DNA of 64,000 nucleotides from Manduca sexta. Lineage: Eukaryota; Arthropoda; Insecta; Lepidoptera; Sphingidae. The position numbers and the translations under genes are program-made. Positions within the stretch are counted from its first letter, which is position 1. Every line of letters starts with the position of its first letter. Shown here in pieces: positions 12,116 through 21,423 of this stretch. The stretch covers positions 3,100,001 through 3,164,000 of the forward strand of contig NC_051142.1 of the NCBI RefSeq assembly GCF_014839805.1. The letters are read 5' to 3'. The notes under the pieces were generated by a model. That model was given only the letters and a program-made list of their open reading frames with translations, ran no database searches and was not told the DNA's origin.

Positions 12116-13069
12116 TATAAATAAACTAACGAAATAAAGAAAACCGAAGTGATGCCATCTCATTACTTACGTTTATATAGAAGATATTTCCAGATGCGCA
12201 TATCTAACTTATCACATTGATGGCTACTTTGACTTAGTGGGTGTACATGGCCAATACTTGCCACCAGGTGACCCACATGCAACTAGCCTTCTACTATAAA
12301 TAAAAAAAATATTGCCAGAAGGTTGTTCGTTGATTGGCTACAATTGCCGTAAAAGGCCATCGTACGAAACGGCGCAGATTGTCAATACATCATTAATTAT
12401 ATACAATACATTGATTGCAAACGGTATAACTGGAATAAACATTGGAAATTATGAGGCATTATTTTTAATTCATAAACGCGACAAGCCCATTGACTGACCT
12501 CGTAGTGGAGTTGCTACATAAAATGAACTGCTCTAAAGAATAAAAAATCAAAATATTTTGTCTATGTCTAATTTTGAAAAGAGCTAACTAACACCGGAGT
12601 TTTTTGCCCGTTCTTTTCTGGTGAGAACTACTTTCCGAACTGGTGGTAGTCAATATTGACGTAATCTAAACAATGTTTAACATTTTGCAGGTTCAAATAA
12701 ATTATTTCATTACCGTTTATGGGTAATAGTGACACTTACCACCAACGTTCCTCCAAGCACGGGAATCGAACAGCCTTTACTTTCACAAGAGTAAAAAAGC
12801 AGAAAAATATTATTGTTAAAATACTCTTAAAATATAAATATGTCAAAAACAAATTCCTTAGTGCGTAAATCAAAATCTATCTCTGAATAATATGAGCAAA
12901 AATCTTTGGGAGTCATAAAGGAATTTTACGAGGTAAAGGCGCCCAGGCGGAAAACTCAAACAAAGAAAGTGTACTGGAAAAGGGATAAGCCATGTTTATT
13001 GTACGCCACAAAGGGACTGATTCATTGAGAAAGGCATAGTTAATACTTACCTCAAAGATTTTACATATC
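12116..13069. other. AT-rich sequence without recognised features
   Basis: No gene, RNA or strong repeat is seen. Confidence 0.4.
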
Positions 13070-13071
13070 TA

Positions 13072-13330
13072 TACTGCCGTGCTAAGCCCAAGAGCAGTAT
13101 GTAGGGAAACCTATATTTCGAGTCGAAGTCTTGTAAATATAGTTTTATAGTTTTGTACGTAAAATGGAAAATAGAGAAACCCTTTAAAGTATTTTTTAAC
13201 AAGTTCTAAACAAGATACCGTTATTTAGGTAAGTTCATTGGATGGGTATTTCTTTAAGCTATCTGACGACATAAAAATAAAGATTTTGATTTTTTTTTGA
13301 GATACCGCTTTCGAGCTTAGCACGGCAGTA
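13072..13330. mobile_element. MITE-TA, copy 1 (259 bp)
   Basis: Begins TACTGCCGTGCTAAG and ends CTTAGCACGGCAGTA, perfect 15-bp inverted termini. It is flanked by TA on both sides (13070-13071 and 13331-13332), the target-site duplication typical of the Tc1/mariner superfamily. There is no transposase frame, so it is non-autonomous. A second copy lies at 29783-30043. Confidence 0.85.
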
Positions 13331-13690
13331 TAGTACATATGAAAAATAATATTTGTACTCATTGATTCGCCTCGATATGTTCTAGGCAATTTTTTCCTGG
13401 TATAGAAGAGGAAAGCTCGCAAAATACCGCAATTTTTTTATTTGCGTTACGTTCGATAAAATAAAACGAACGCTGAACGAAAAGTAAAAAAAATATAAAA
13501 ACATGCACGAAAGAACACATTTCGAATATATTTTTTATTCGTTTTGATTGAAAAAAATAAAGTGAAAAACCAAATTTACATTCGCATGGATCGTATTTTA
13601 AGTTATAAAAACGATTTTATGGAAAGCTATCTTTATCACACGAAACCAATGCACGTAACTTGTAAGTTGTTCTCGTAACATCAAAGCAAA
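13331..13690. other. AT-rich sequence without recognised features
   Basis: Nothing recognised. Whether the inverted duplication extends into it cannot be told, because the partner runs off the window end. Confidence 0.4.
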
Positions 13691-13931
13691 ACAGGTGGAG
13701 CACCCTATGATTACAAAATTATCACTGTCTTGCAAACACTTAGACATGACAGACCCTTTAGCATTGGAAGGGTGTTGTTACTTTTTTAACCTCTAGCTGT
13801 TTTGCTGACCGTGCATTAACAATACCAAAGCTGTCATTTCGCGTCTCCAATTTTCCCGTGCCATTACTAAACGGTAGTTAATTTTAATAACAGTCTATTA
13901 TTTCTAGTAAAAGCATTTCTTTTGCCATAAT

Positions 13932-13963
13932 CAGCACCTTTTAAGTATACTTAAAAGGTGCTG
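13932..13963. repeat. Perfect 32-bp palindrome
   Basis: CAGCACCTTTTAAGTA is followed immediately by its reverse complement, with no loop. The same palindrome is preserved in arm B at 63728-63759. Confidence 0.95.
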
Positions 13964-14603
13964 CAGCAAAATCGTTTTCTTACATTCTGTAAATAGCTTT
14001 GGAAGACGTATACGTCTTGTCTGTCGATTCTTATGAATAGTTATTTCTTGTCTCTTGCCTACCCTAGAATAAGGGTAATGTTTATGGTTTTCTTTAAGAC
14101 AGTAATCAATCTGATAGTCTACATAGCTCTACCAAAAAACATTTCCTAAAAATATAACCTACTTCTGAATCAACACGTTACATACTTCGACATCAATCAA
14201 TACATTCCTGGATTGGCTCCACATTAAACGTCCAATAATCACCTACTTTTCAAAAAATGTCTCAAGGGTATTGCCAGGCAGTCTATTTGAACATTCTGGA
14301 AAGTACGGTTGTCGGCTGATATATATTTACTGTATAGATAGCCTAGACAATCATATATCGAAACTCTTCAAATTCAACATTTTTGATTTTACTCCTTTTT
14401 ATGTGCTTACGCAGCACTTACCGTGGCTAATCTAAGTAGCATATTATTAAATGCTACTCATCAGCTGAGACGTTGTCCAGTTACAGTCAGCATCTTAATA
14501 TCGTCATTGTCTAATGGACAGACATTAACAACCTCGCAAATCATATCTTTAGTTACAGTATGTGACGAATTTTGTCGAAATACACTTCAAGTTTTATATA
14601 TTA

Positions 14604-14790
14604 AACTAGCTATTGCTCGTGACTTCACCCGCGTGAAGGAGTTTTCCAGGATTAAAGTAGCCTATAGCCTTCTCAGGATCTTAGACTATCTCCATACCCA
14701 ATTTCATAAAAATCCGTTCAGTAGATTTTTAAAAATCGATATCATACAGACAGACACAAAACGGGACTTTGTTACACAATATGTATGGAT
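14604..14790 (+). repeat. Rep-R fragment in arm A
   Basis: 'actagctattgctcgtgact', 'tcacccgcgtgaaggagttt', 'agcctatagcc', 'aatccgttcagtagattttt', and 'cagacagacaca' follow in order. Mirrored in arm B at about 62636-62826. Confidence 0.7.
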
Positions 14791-15091
14791 AGTTCAATAC
14801 TTTAAATGTCTCCTTGAGATTACACTTGAAGATGAGATTGGTTTATTAATAACACCCTAAAACAATATTTGTTTGCTTTACTATTTATGGGATATACCAA
14901 ATAAATTGAACGAAAAGCTTTCGAACGCCCATCGACGTACCGTCACTTATCTCCACGAGGCTGAATTTATCAAACTGTGTACGCCCCTGAGAATGCACAA
15001 ACATTTTCACTTTGGTGTGAAATATATCACCCTTATCCCGAGAGGATGATTCAACACAAAAATGTCTTGTTTCTCACGGAGCGATGAGAAA

Positions 15092-15591
15092 NNNNNNNNN
15101 NNNNNNNNNNNNNNNNNNNNNNNNNNNNNNNNNNNNNNNNNNNNNNNNNNNNNNNNNNNNNNNNNNNNNNNNNNNNNNNNNNNNNNNNNNNNNNNNNNNN
15201 NNNNNNNNNNNNNNNNNNNNNNNNNNNNNNNNNNNNNNNNNNNNNNNNNNNNNNNNNNNNNNNNNNNNNNNNNNNNNNNNNNNNNNNNNNNNNNNNNNNN
15301 NNNNNNNNNNNNNNNNNNNNNNNNNNNNNNNNNNNNNNNNNNNNNNNNNNNNNNNNNNNNNNNNNNNNNNNNNNNNNNNNNNNNNNNNNNNNNNNNNNNN
15401 NNNNNNNNNNNNNNNNNNNNNNNNNNNNNNNNNNNNNNNNNNNNNNNNNNNNNNNNNNNNNNNNNNNNNNNNNNNNNNNNNNNNNNNNNNNNNNNNNNNN
15501 NNNNNNNNNNNNNNNNNNNNNNNNNNNNNNNNNNNNNNNNNNNNNNNNNNNNNNNNNNNNNNNNNNNNNNNNNNNNNNNNNNNNNNNNNNN
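15092..15591. other. Assembly gap, exactly 500 N
   Basis: The round length suggests a placeholder of unknown true size. The left side ends in arm A and the right side starts inside the retrotransposon, so the element's 3' LTR and the end of its integrase region are missing here. Confidence 0.99.
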
Positions 15592-16967
15592 GGGCGTCGT
15601 AGCACGCCTCCCCGCGTGGCTACGTCCACTGTGCGCGTCACGCCGTCAGGTCCCGGATGCGTAGCACAGATGCGGCCACGCACCCAAGTGTTTCGTGGGA
15701 GCGTCCCGTCCACGATGCGCACGACGTCGCCGATGTGTAGCTCTGGTCCCTTGCTGCGGGGCTCCCGCCGGTTGCGGAGCTCGGGAAGGTACTCTCGTAA
15801 CCAGCGGGCCCAGAAAGCGTCGGCCAGCTGCTGCGACGCTCGAAGGTCGGCATGTGTGCCGTAGCCGTGTTCGGCTGGAAAATTAGGTGCGGCGAGTGGG
15901 CCCTGACAGCCCAACAGAAAGTGGTTAGGCGTCAGGGCCTCCGGATCTTCGGGGTTCACCGACACATGAGTCAGTGGGCGGCTGTTGACTGTGAACTCCA
16001 CCTCGGCGAGTAGCATCGACAGCGTCTCTTCATGTGGCCTCTGCTCGTGAAGCACCGTCGTCAGTGCGGTCTTGACCGACCGCACGAGTCGTTCCCAGGC
16101 GCCACCCATGAATGGTGCGCCCGGAGGGAGATAGAAACGCCATCTAATCGCCCTCCGCGACGCCTCTTGTTCGGCGCCAGCGAGGGTGTTGCGCAGCTCC
16201 TTTTCTGCGCCGTGGAAGTTTGTCCCGTTGTCGGACCAGATCTCGGCAGGGCTCCCCGCGGCGCTGTCATGCGCCGCAGAGCCATGATCGCTCCTTGTGT
16301 ACTCAGGGAGTGCACCACTTCGAGATGCACCGCCCGCACTGTTAGGCATGTGAAGAGCGACATACCTTTTGTGACTACTCCGGCCCACGGTGACTGTGAG
16401 CGGGCCGAAATAGTCCAAACCGGTGTATGTAAACGGCCGGTGATGATGCGCCAGTCGGCAGGGAGGCAAGTCTCCCGTTATCGGTTGCGGTGGAGTGGCC
16501 GCCCTCTGGCGGCACTTGAAGCAGCTCCTGACCACCGCCTTGACCGTCGGGCGCAGTCGAATGACCCATTTGTACTGCCGACAGTAATTGACGACGCTCT
16601 CCACGCCTGCGTGGTGGAGTTGTGTGTGGACATGTTCCACCCACAGTTTCGTTGCCCGATGTTCGCCATCGACGATCGGAGGGTTCTTTGTTGCGGCGCT
16701 TACTCCCGTGGCGGCTGAAATTCTGCTGTCGAGGCAAATGAGTTCGTTAATAAATGTTATACTCAAAGCGTACAACCTGCTTTCTTTTGACACGGGTTTT
16801 CCTTTTTCGAGCGAGCGTAGTTCTTCCTCGAAGGCGGCCTCCTGACTCGCCTTTATGATTATGCGCTCGGCCTCTTCTTGCAACTCGGCTGGGAGCGTCA
16901 CGAATCGCTCCTCCGGTGCTTGTACGACTCGTTTCGCCGCATTTTTCGCGGCTTCGTTGCGCCTCAA
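15592..16967 (-). CDS. BEL/Pao integrase region (third frame)
   Basis: The frame opens at TTG 16967, probably as a continuation of the RNase H frame, and runs about 458 residues into the gap. A zinc-binding HHCC-type region lies at residues 112-152, with the closing C-x2-C at 149-152. The integrase core follows, with the triad D185 (in GLDYFGP), D246 (WSDNG) and E292 (WERL). The C-terminal DUF5641-type domain begins near residue 380 and is cut by the gap. Residues about 206-237 do not look like integrase. The expected core strand and helix sequence lies in another frame at about 16260-16352, so two small indels about 95 bp apart have scrambled the stretch between the first two catalytic aspartates. 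As sequenced, the enzyme would be defective. The apparent continuation past the gap to 15051 belongs to arm A, not to the element. Confidence 0.88.
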
Positions 16968-18664
16968 TCCGGATTCTCGCTTGCGGCCGCCTTGGTCCTC
17001 TTGTAATGGACCGTGTTGACGCGTTGTTTGAAGTGTTGTACTGCTTGTAGTACGCGGGCGGCAGCTCTAACGTAGCGATTCCAATTTGAGAATCGATTCA
17101 CGTCGGGCAGGACTTCCTTGTACTGTTTCTCCCGACGCTCTGTAATAGTGTTCACTCTTTCCTCACCCGTGTCGGTGCTCAGCTGTGTTTCCTCCGCAGG
17201 CCATAGTTCGGGCGGGTCGCGGAGGAACTCTGGTCCGTTGAACCACCTGTGTTCCCGCGTGAAGTTGTCGGGAACGTCGCGCGTAGCGTCGTCGGCAACG
17301 TTGTAGCGTGTAGGCACCCATCTCCATTGATTCGCCTGTGTGTGTTCTTCTATTGCGGCGATTCGATGCGCTACGTAGGGCTTGTACGACCTGGCTCCCG
17401 TCCTGATCCAGCACAGTGTTGTCTTGCTGTCGGTCCAGTAGGTCGTGGATTCTGGCTGCCTGGAGTGCTCCTGTGTCACACTCGCAGCCATCCGTGCGCC
17501 GAGTACAGCTGCCTGTAGTTCAAGCCGTGGTATGGAGGTTAATTTGAGTGGAGCTACCTTTGCCTTGGCCGCCAGTAACGTGACTGTGACTCGTCCGTCG
17601 TCGTCCTCGGCGCGCCAGTAGAGCGCGGTCGCGTAGGCTGACTCGCTGGCGTCGGTGAACACGTGGAGTTGGAGTTTTCTCGCTCGGGAGTAGCCGGGAT
17701 AGCAGCGCGGCACTGTTACGCCGCTGAGTTGCTTCAAATGGGTGAGCCAGTTCACCCAGGCGGCGGACAGTTCGTCGTCGATCGGGTCGTCCCAATCGGT
17801 GCCGCGTCGCCACACCTCCTGTAATAGCTGTTTAGCCCGCACAGTTATCGGCGACACCAACCCTAGGGGATCAAACAACGACATTACTATTTTCAATGCT
17901 TCTCTCTTCGTGGGTGCTTCTCGCCTCAGTAAGTTCGACGGTATGCGGGCCAAGTCTAGGTTGAACGCCAACCTGTCTTCTTGCGGCCTCCAAATAAGGC
18001 CTAGGACTCGTTCAGTCCTTTCTATTTCCACCGCTTCGGTTGCATTGGGCGATTCGCCGAGCGCCTTCAACACCGCGGGCGAGTTACTCGTCCACTTCCT
18101 TAATTCAAAGTGAGCTTCTCTGTGTATGTTACGCACCTGAGTAGCGATTGTTATCGCCCTGTGTTCATCTTCATAGCTGTCGAGGTAGTCGTCCATGTAG
18201 TGTTTCTTCTTGATCGCCTCGACAGCCTCAGGATGCGTGTGTCGGTGTCTCTCCGCGTTGCGATTCATGACGTATATCGCCGTCGCAGGAGAGCACGATG
18301 CGCCAAAGATTAATACCTTCATTCGGTACACCTCTGGCGGCCGGCTATCTCGGCGGTTTCCCCGCCAGAGGTAGCGCAGTGCGTCGCGATCTTCCTCGCG
18401 TAGTCCCACCTGCATGAACATCTCCGTGATGTCCGCTGTTACAGCGACGGGATGTTCCCGGAATCTTAATAACACTGCGGGAAGAGGCTGTAACAAATCC
18501 GGCCCTGTTAATAGATTCTCATTCAAAGTCGTACCTTTTGTTTTGGCTGCTGCGTCGTGTACAACTCGCAATTTGTCGGGCTTTAGAGCGTTTACGACTG
18601 CGAAATGCGGCAAGTACCACGTCCTTGTGGTGTGGGACGCGCGTGGCGCTATTTCCGCGTAGCC
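16964..18664 (-). CDS. BEL/Pao reverse transcriptase and RNase H region (second frame)
   Basis: This frame carries the polymerase of the element. Numbering from the leucine codon at 18613, the RT palm has D61 (TADITEMF) and the YMDD box at 139-142 (HYMDDYLDS). The conserved Pao-type segment FDPLGLVSPI lies at 247-256. RNase H follows, with D321 (FTDAS), E365 (RLELQA), D395 (WTDSK) and the final D near 441 (NVADDATR). All catalytic residues are present. The frame is not entered from an ATG. Similarity to the family begins just after a four-base homopolymer at 18665-18668, where it is displaced from the Gag-protease frame. It ends at a stop (16964-16966) that overlaps the start of the integrase frame, which is shifted by -1. 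Confidence 0.92.
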   Translation of the reverse strand, partial: GYAEIAPRASHTTRTWYLPHFAVVNALKPDKLRVVHDAAAKTKGTTLNENLLTGPDLLQPLPAVLLRFREHPVAVTADITEMFMQVGLREEDRDALRYLWRGNRRDSRPPEVYRMKVLIFGASCSPATAIYVMNRNAERHRHTHPEAVEAIKKKHYMDDYLDSYEDEHRAITIATQVRNIHREAHFELRKWTSNSPAVLKALGESPNATEAVEIERTERVLGLIWRPQEDRLAFNLDLARIPSNLLRREAPTKREALKIVMSLFDPLGLVSPITVRAKQLLQEVWRRGTDWDDPIDDELSAAWVNWLTHLKQLSGVTVPRCYPGYSRARKLQLHVFTDASESAYATALYWRAEDDDGRVTVTLLAAKAKVAPLKLTSIPRLELQAAVLGARMAASVTQEHSRQPESTTYWTDSKTTLCWIRTGARSYKPYVAHRIAAIEEHTQANQWRWVPTRYNVADDATRDVPDNFTREHRWFNGPEFLRDPPELWPAEETQLSTDTGEERVNTITERREKQYKEVLPDVNRFSNWNRYVRAAARVLQAVQHFKQRVNTVHYKRTKAAASENPD

Positions 18665-21383
18665 TTTTCTTGACTAGGGCCTCCATGTGCTCTTCATACC
18701 TTTCTTTAAGGTCGGGATTCTTGTCCAACTTGTTTTCTATGTTGTGCAGCCTTTTCAGCGTGTTTTCATAGTTATTCGGCAATTCCACGCTGTCCGATTT
18801 CCACAACAGGGCCGTCTGATATCTTCCCTCCGGCGATCTCTCCGTATGTTCGTTCAGTATCTTGAGCGCCTTCTCGCCGGGGTCGTTCTTGGGCCTGCGG
18901 GGGTCTATAAACAGGTTGTCGGATGTTATAAAATCTCGCAAAAGTTCCTCTGTGCGTTCGTCGGTCGTGGTTTGACCGACGAAATTCACTCTGTGTCCCA
19001 GAGTCCGAGTCCGGCTTCCATGTATCACCCAACCGAGCGGCGTGAGTGATGCGACCGGTTGATGTCTCCTACCTGACCGTGTTTTCGTGGCGAGGAGGAG
19101 ATGCCAGTTATCCTGGCCTATGAGGATTCGGGGTTTCGCCTCTTCCGCTCGTTTAGCGGACAGTAGGCCCTTCAGGTGTCCGCAATCCCGTATCGCCTCG
19201 TCCGGGATGCGCTGCGCCGCCAACTGGAGATTGTCGACGGTGCGTGCTTCGATGCGAAGTCGTCCCCGGCTTCCTTCAATGTTAAACTTGACGCGCCGAG
19301 AATTGTTGCGTGTCTTCCTCTCCCCGTCGTACGTTGCTATGTGGAGTGGTTCGTCCGGCCCTTCCGCGCCGATGTCTCGAGCGAGTTCGTCGTCGATGAG
19401 GCTCACCGTCGATCCGTCGTCGAGTAAGGCGAAAGTGCGAGCCACTCCCGCCGGTCCTGAAATGCACACTGGGGCTATTTTTAAAAAGGACATCTGTGGC
19501 ATCCATGTTGAGTTCACTGCCTCGTTCGCTGCTTCGCCGGGTGCGTCGGTGATCTTGTTTTTTCGCTCCGAGTGCAGCAAGCGGTGATGTAGATACTCGC
19601 ACCCGTTGATGTCGCATTTCTTCGGCTTGCATGTGTGTTGTTTGTTCCTGAATTTCAAACATCTGAAACATAATCTGTGCTTCTTTGCGATGTCCCACCG
19701 CGCGTCTACGGCGGCGTCGCGGAAGCGAACGCAGTCACTCATCGAGTGCGTTTCTTTGTTACACACACTGCATGTCGACCGTTTATCTGCCACAGTCGTG
19801 TGTACCCGCTGCCGGCGTGGCTGTTCGCCGCCGCCGAATCTTGCCGGCGAAGCCTTGTCCGTAATGACTTCAGGCGTCGCGAACGGGCTGCAGAAATCGG
19901 CTTCTCTTCTTATGAAGCGACAAAACTTTAATAAATCGGGCTCACCTCTATGCTGTGCGGCGGCGAACTCGTACCACTGTCTTTTCAACGTCGGAGTTAG
20001 CTTCTCCATAACTGCCTTAGTTACCTCCGGGTTGTAGAGGTAGAAGGCACAGTCGAGCGCTTGTAGTGTGCCCACGATGTTTTCTATCTTCGTGGCGAAT
20101 GTGCAGATGTCTCTCGGCGTATCTGTAAGACGGGGTAGCGCGCGTAGGCGCTCTATTTCGGCTAAGGCGATTGAGTCCGGGCGCCCAAAGCGCGTTTCCA
20201 GACTCTTTAACACGGTGTTCGGGTCGGCGTTGGTTATAAGCAGTCCCTGTACTGCTTCCTTGGCGATGCCCCGGAGGCTACGGCGTAGCCGGGACATGTT
20301 TTCCAACGTCGTGAAGTGGCTCATGGACTCTATGTAGGCCGCTCTATATGTGAGCCAATCGTGATGATCACCGTTGAACGTAGGCAACTCTGTGTACCTT
20401 AAAGGTTGCCTATGCTGTGCGGCTTGCACAGCTTGTGTTATGGCGGACGCGAGTTCTTGATACTCCGTCCTCGGTCGCGATGCGACCAACGCGCCGTCTT
20501 GCACTTGTTGCGGGTTCGGCGTTGATTGCGGTTGCTGCGAAGCTGAGTTGTCTCGTAGCCAGGCTGCTACGACGGGCGGCGGTTGCTTCGTAGCGCGGTG
20601 TTCGTCGCTCCGTGCGGCGATTACCGGCGGCGGCTGCGTAGCTTGTTGAGTTCGTTGCCACGATGCGGCTTCAATCGTTGGCACTTCAGGCTGCGCAGTC
20701 GGGTTCACTGAAAATGGCATAAAAACGGACGGATTATTTGTTTCGGGCGTTGTGACGGGATGCGTCGGCGGGTGCACGGCACTGGCTCCCGCCGGTACAG
20801 TCGCCGGGTTGTCCCATGATACGGCAGCGATCACTGGGTCCGATGACTGTATAGGGGCTTGCTTTCCCGTCGCAACATCGGTCGGTCGGCTCTCGATCGC
20901 GAGTAATTGGCTAGTTTGAACCCAGCTATGTACTCGGCAATCTTGTCCGGCCTCCGTTATGACGGATTCGAGGTCGTCCTCGCTATCCTCCGCCTCGATT
21001 TCAGCTAGCTTGGCGGCCGCTAGCTCTATTTTCAGTGCGGTGAGTTCAGCCCTGGCCTGTGCCAGGCGGCGTGCCCTTGAAGCGTGTTTAGTTGACGACG
21101 CTGCTTTGCTTCGGGCTCGCTCTTGCGTCGATTGTTCCGTTGCGGCGGCAGGTCGCTCCTCCGCAGCGGTGCAAGGCGCGGTTTCCCGAAGCGTAGCGGT
21201 GTGTGTCGCTGTGCTCTCGGCGATTGTTTCTTCGGTTGCTTCAGTTGTTCCGGTGACGGTCGCCGACGTCGCTGTAGCGGACGTCGCTGTCGCCGAAGTC
21301 GCTGTCGCCGAAGTCGCTGTCGCCGAGGTTGCTGTAACAGACGCTGATTCCGCCTGCCTCCCGGTGGACCTTGTAACCGGCAT
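18519..21383 (-). CDS. BEL/Pao Gag and aspartic protease (first frame)
   Basis: An ATG at 21381-21383 starts a 954-residue frame only 16 bp from the primer binding site. Residues 18-45 are a five-residue tandem repeat (S-A-T-A-T). A charged, probably helical segment spans about 85-140, and a Pro/Gln-rich linker follows. The Gag core (DUF1759 type) lies at about 325-500. Nucleic-acid-binding cysteines follow: a perfect CX2CX4HX4C at 538-551, C572/C575/H583/C585, and C590/C595 with HHRLLH at 599-604. The protease has its active site at D655-D656-G657 (LLDDGSTVS) and ILIGQDNW at 753-760. Family similarity ends near residue 906. The remaining ~48 residues, including a Ser/Arg/Lys-rich tail, are read in the wrong frame after a one-base change in a homopolymer at 18665-18668. 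Confidence 0.92.
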   Translation of the reverse strand: MPVTRSTGRQAESASVTATSATATSATATSATATSATATSATVTGTTEATEETIAESTATHTATLRETAPCTAAEERPAAATEQSTQERARSKAASSTKHASRARRLAQARAELTALKIELAAAKLAEIEAEDSEDDLESVITEAGQDCRVHSWVQTSQLLAIESRPTDVATGKQAPIQSSDPVIAAVSWDNPATVPAGASAVHPPTHPVTTPETNNPSVFMPFSVNPTAQPEVPTIEAASWQRTQQATQPPPVIAARSDEHRATKQPPPVVAAWLRDNSASQQPQSTPNPQQVQDGALVASRPRTEYQELASAITQAVQAAQHRQPLRYTELPTFNGDHHDWLTYRAAYIESMSHFTTLENMSRLRRSLRGIAKEAVQGLLITNADPNTVLKSLETRFGRPDSIALAEIERLRALPRLTDTPRDICTFATKIENIVGTLQALDCAFYLYNPEVTKAVMEKLTPTLKRQWYEFAAAQHRGEPDLLKFCRFIRREADFCSPFATPEVITDKASPARFGGGEQPRRQRVHTTVADKRSTCSVCNKETHSMSDCVRFRDAAVDARWDIAKKHRLCFRCLKFRNKQHTCKPKKCDINGCEYLHHRLLHSERKNKITDAPGEAANEAVNSTWMPQMSFLKIAPVCISGPAGVARTFALLDDGSTVSLIDDELARDIGAEGPDEPLHIATYDGERKTRNNSRRVKFNIEGSRGRLRIEARTVDNLQLAAQRIPDEAIRDCGHLKGLLSAKRAEEAKPRILIGQDNWHLLLATKTRSGRRHQPVASLTPLGWVIHGSRTRTLGHRVNFVGQTTTDERTEELLRDFITSDNLFIDPRRPKNDPGEKALKILNEHTERSPEGRYQTALLWKSDSVELPNNYENTLKRLHNIENKLDKNPDLKERYEEHMEALVKKRLRGNSATRVPHHKDVVLAAFRSRKRSKARQIASCTRRSSQNKRYDFE
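21259..21346 (-). repeat. 15-bp coding minisatellite in gag
   Basis: Plus-strand unit GTCGCTGTCGCCGAA is repeated about five times with small changes, giving the Ser-Ala-Thr-Ala-Thr tandem near the Gag N-terminus. The unit is a multiple of three, so copy number can vary without breaking the frame. Confidence 0.9.
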
Positions 21384-21399
21384 CCTTCCCGCTCACGTT

Positions 21400-21420
21400 A
21401 ATCCGGCTCACGAAGGACCA
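21400..21420 (-). promoter_or_regulatory. Primer binding site, tRNA-Tyr-like with a 2-nt insertion
   Basis: The minus strand reads TGGTCCTTCG, then TG, then AGCCGGATT. Without the TG this is complementary to the 3' end of insect tRNA-Tyr, including CCA, as I remember that tRNA (acceptor end ...CCGGCTCGAAGGA-CCA). It lies 3 nt from the inner LTR end (CCCCACA on the minus strand), as expected for a minus-strand primer site. Confidence 0.65.
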
Positions 21421-21423
21421 AAA

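Larger units (their letters stand above)
13691..15091 (+). repeat. Inverted duplication, arm A
   Basis: The reverse complement of this block is found at 62334-64000 with only scattered single-base changes and small indels, plus one 260-bp length difference. Arm A runs to the last base before the N gap. That placement suggests either a genuine inverted duplication or, more simply, an allelic or misjoined contig end. It contains a Rep-R fragment and a 32-bp palindrome but no credible gene. Confidence 0.9.

Noticed and set aside
14423..14860. 145-codon open frame on the plus strand
   Set aside because: It starts with GTG, crosses a Rep-R fragment, and the matching frame in arm B is broken by a one-base indel. 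No protein features are visible.
15051..15591. Apparent continuation of the integrase frame through the gap to a stop at 15051
   Set aside because: It is made of undetermined bases plus arm A sequence read in reverse. The real C-terminus is unknown.
16032..16718. 228-codon plus-strand frame antisense to the integrase
   Set aside because: It is a shadow of a GC-rich coding strand, as are the frames at 19087-19587 and 20959-21435. The minus strand carries the recognisable domains.
18665..18668. Programmed +1 frameshift between Gag-protease and RT
   Set aside because: BEL/Pao elements normally use a single continuous frame, the junction lies inside a conserved stretch, and a homopolymer length error explains it.
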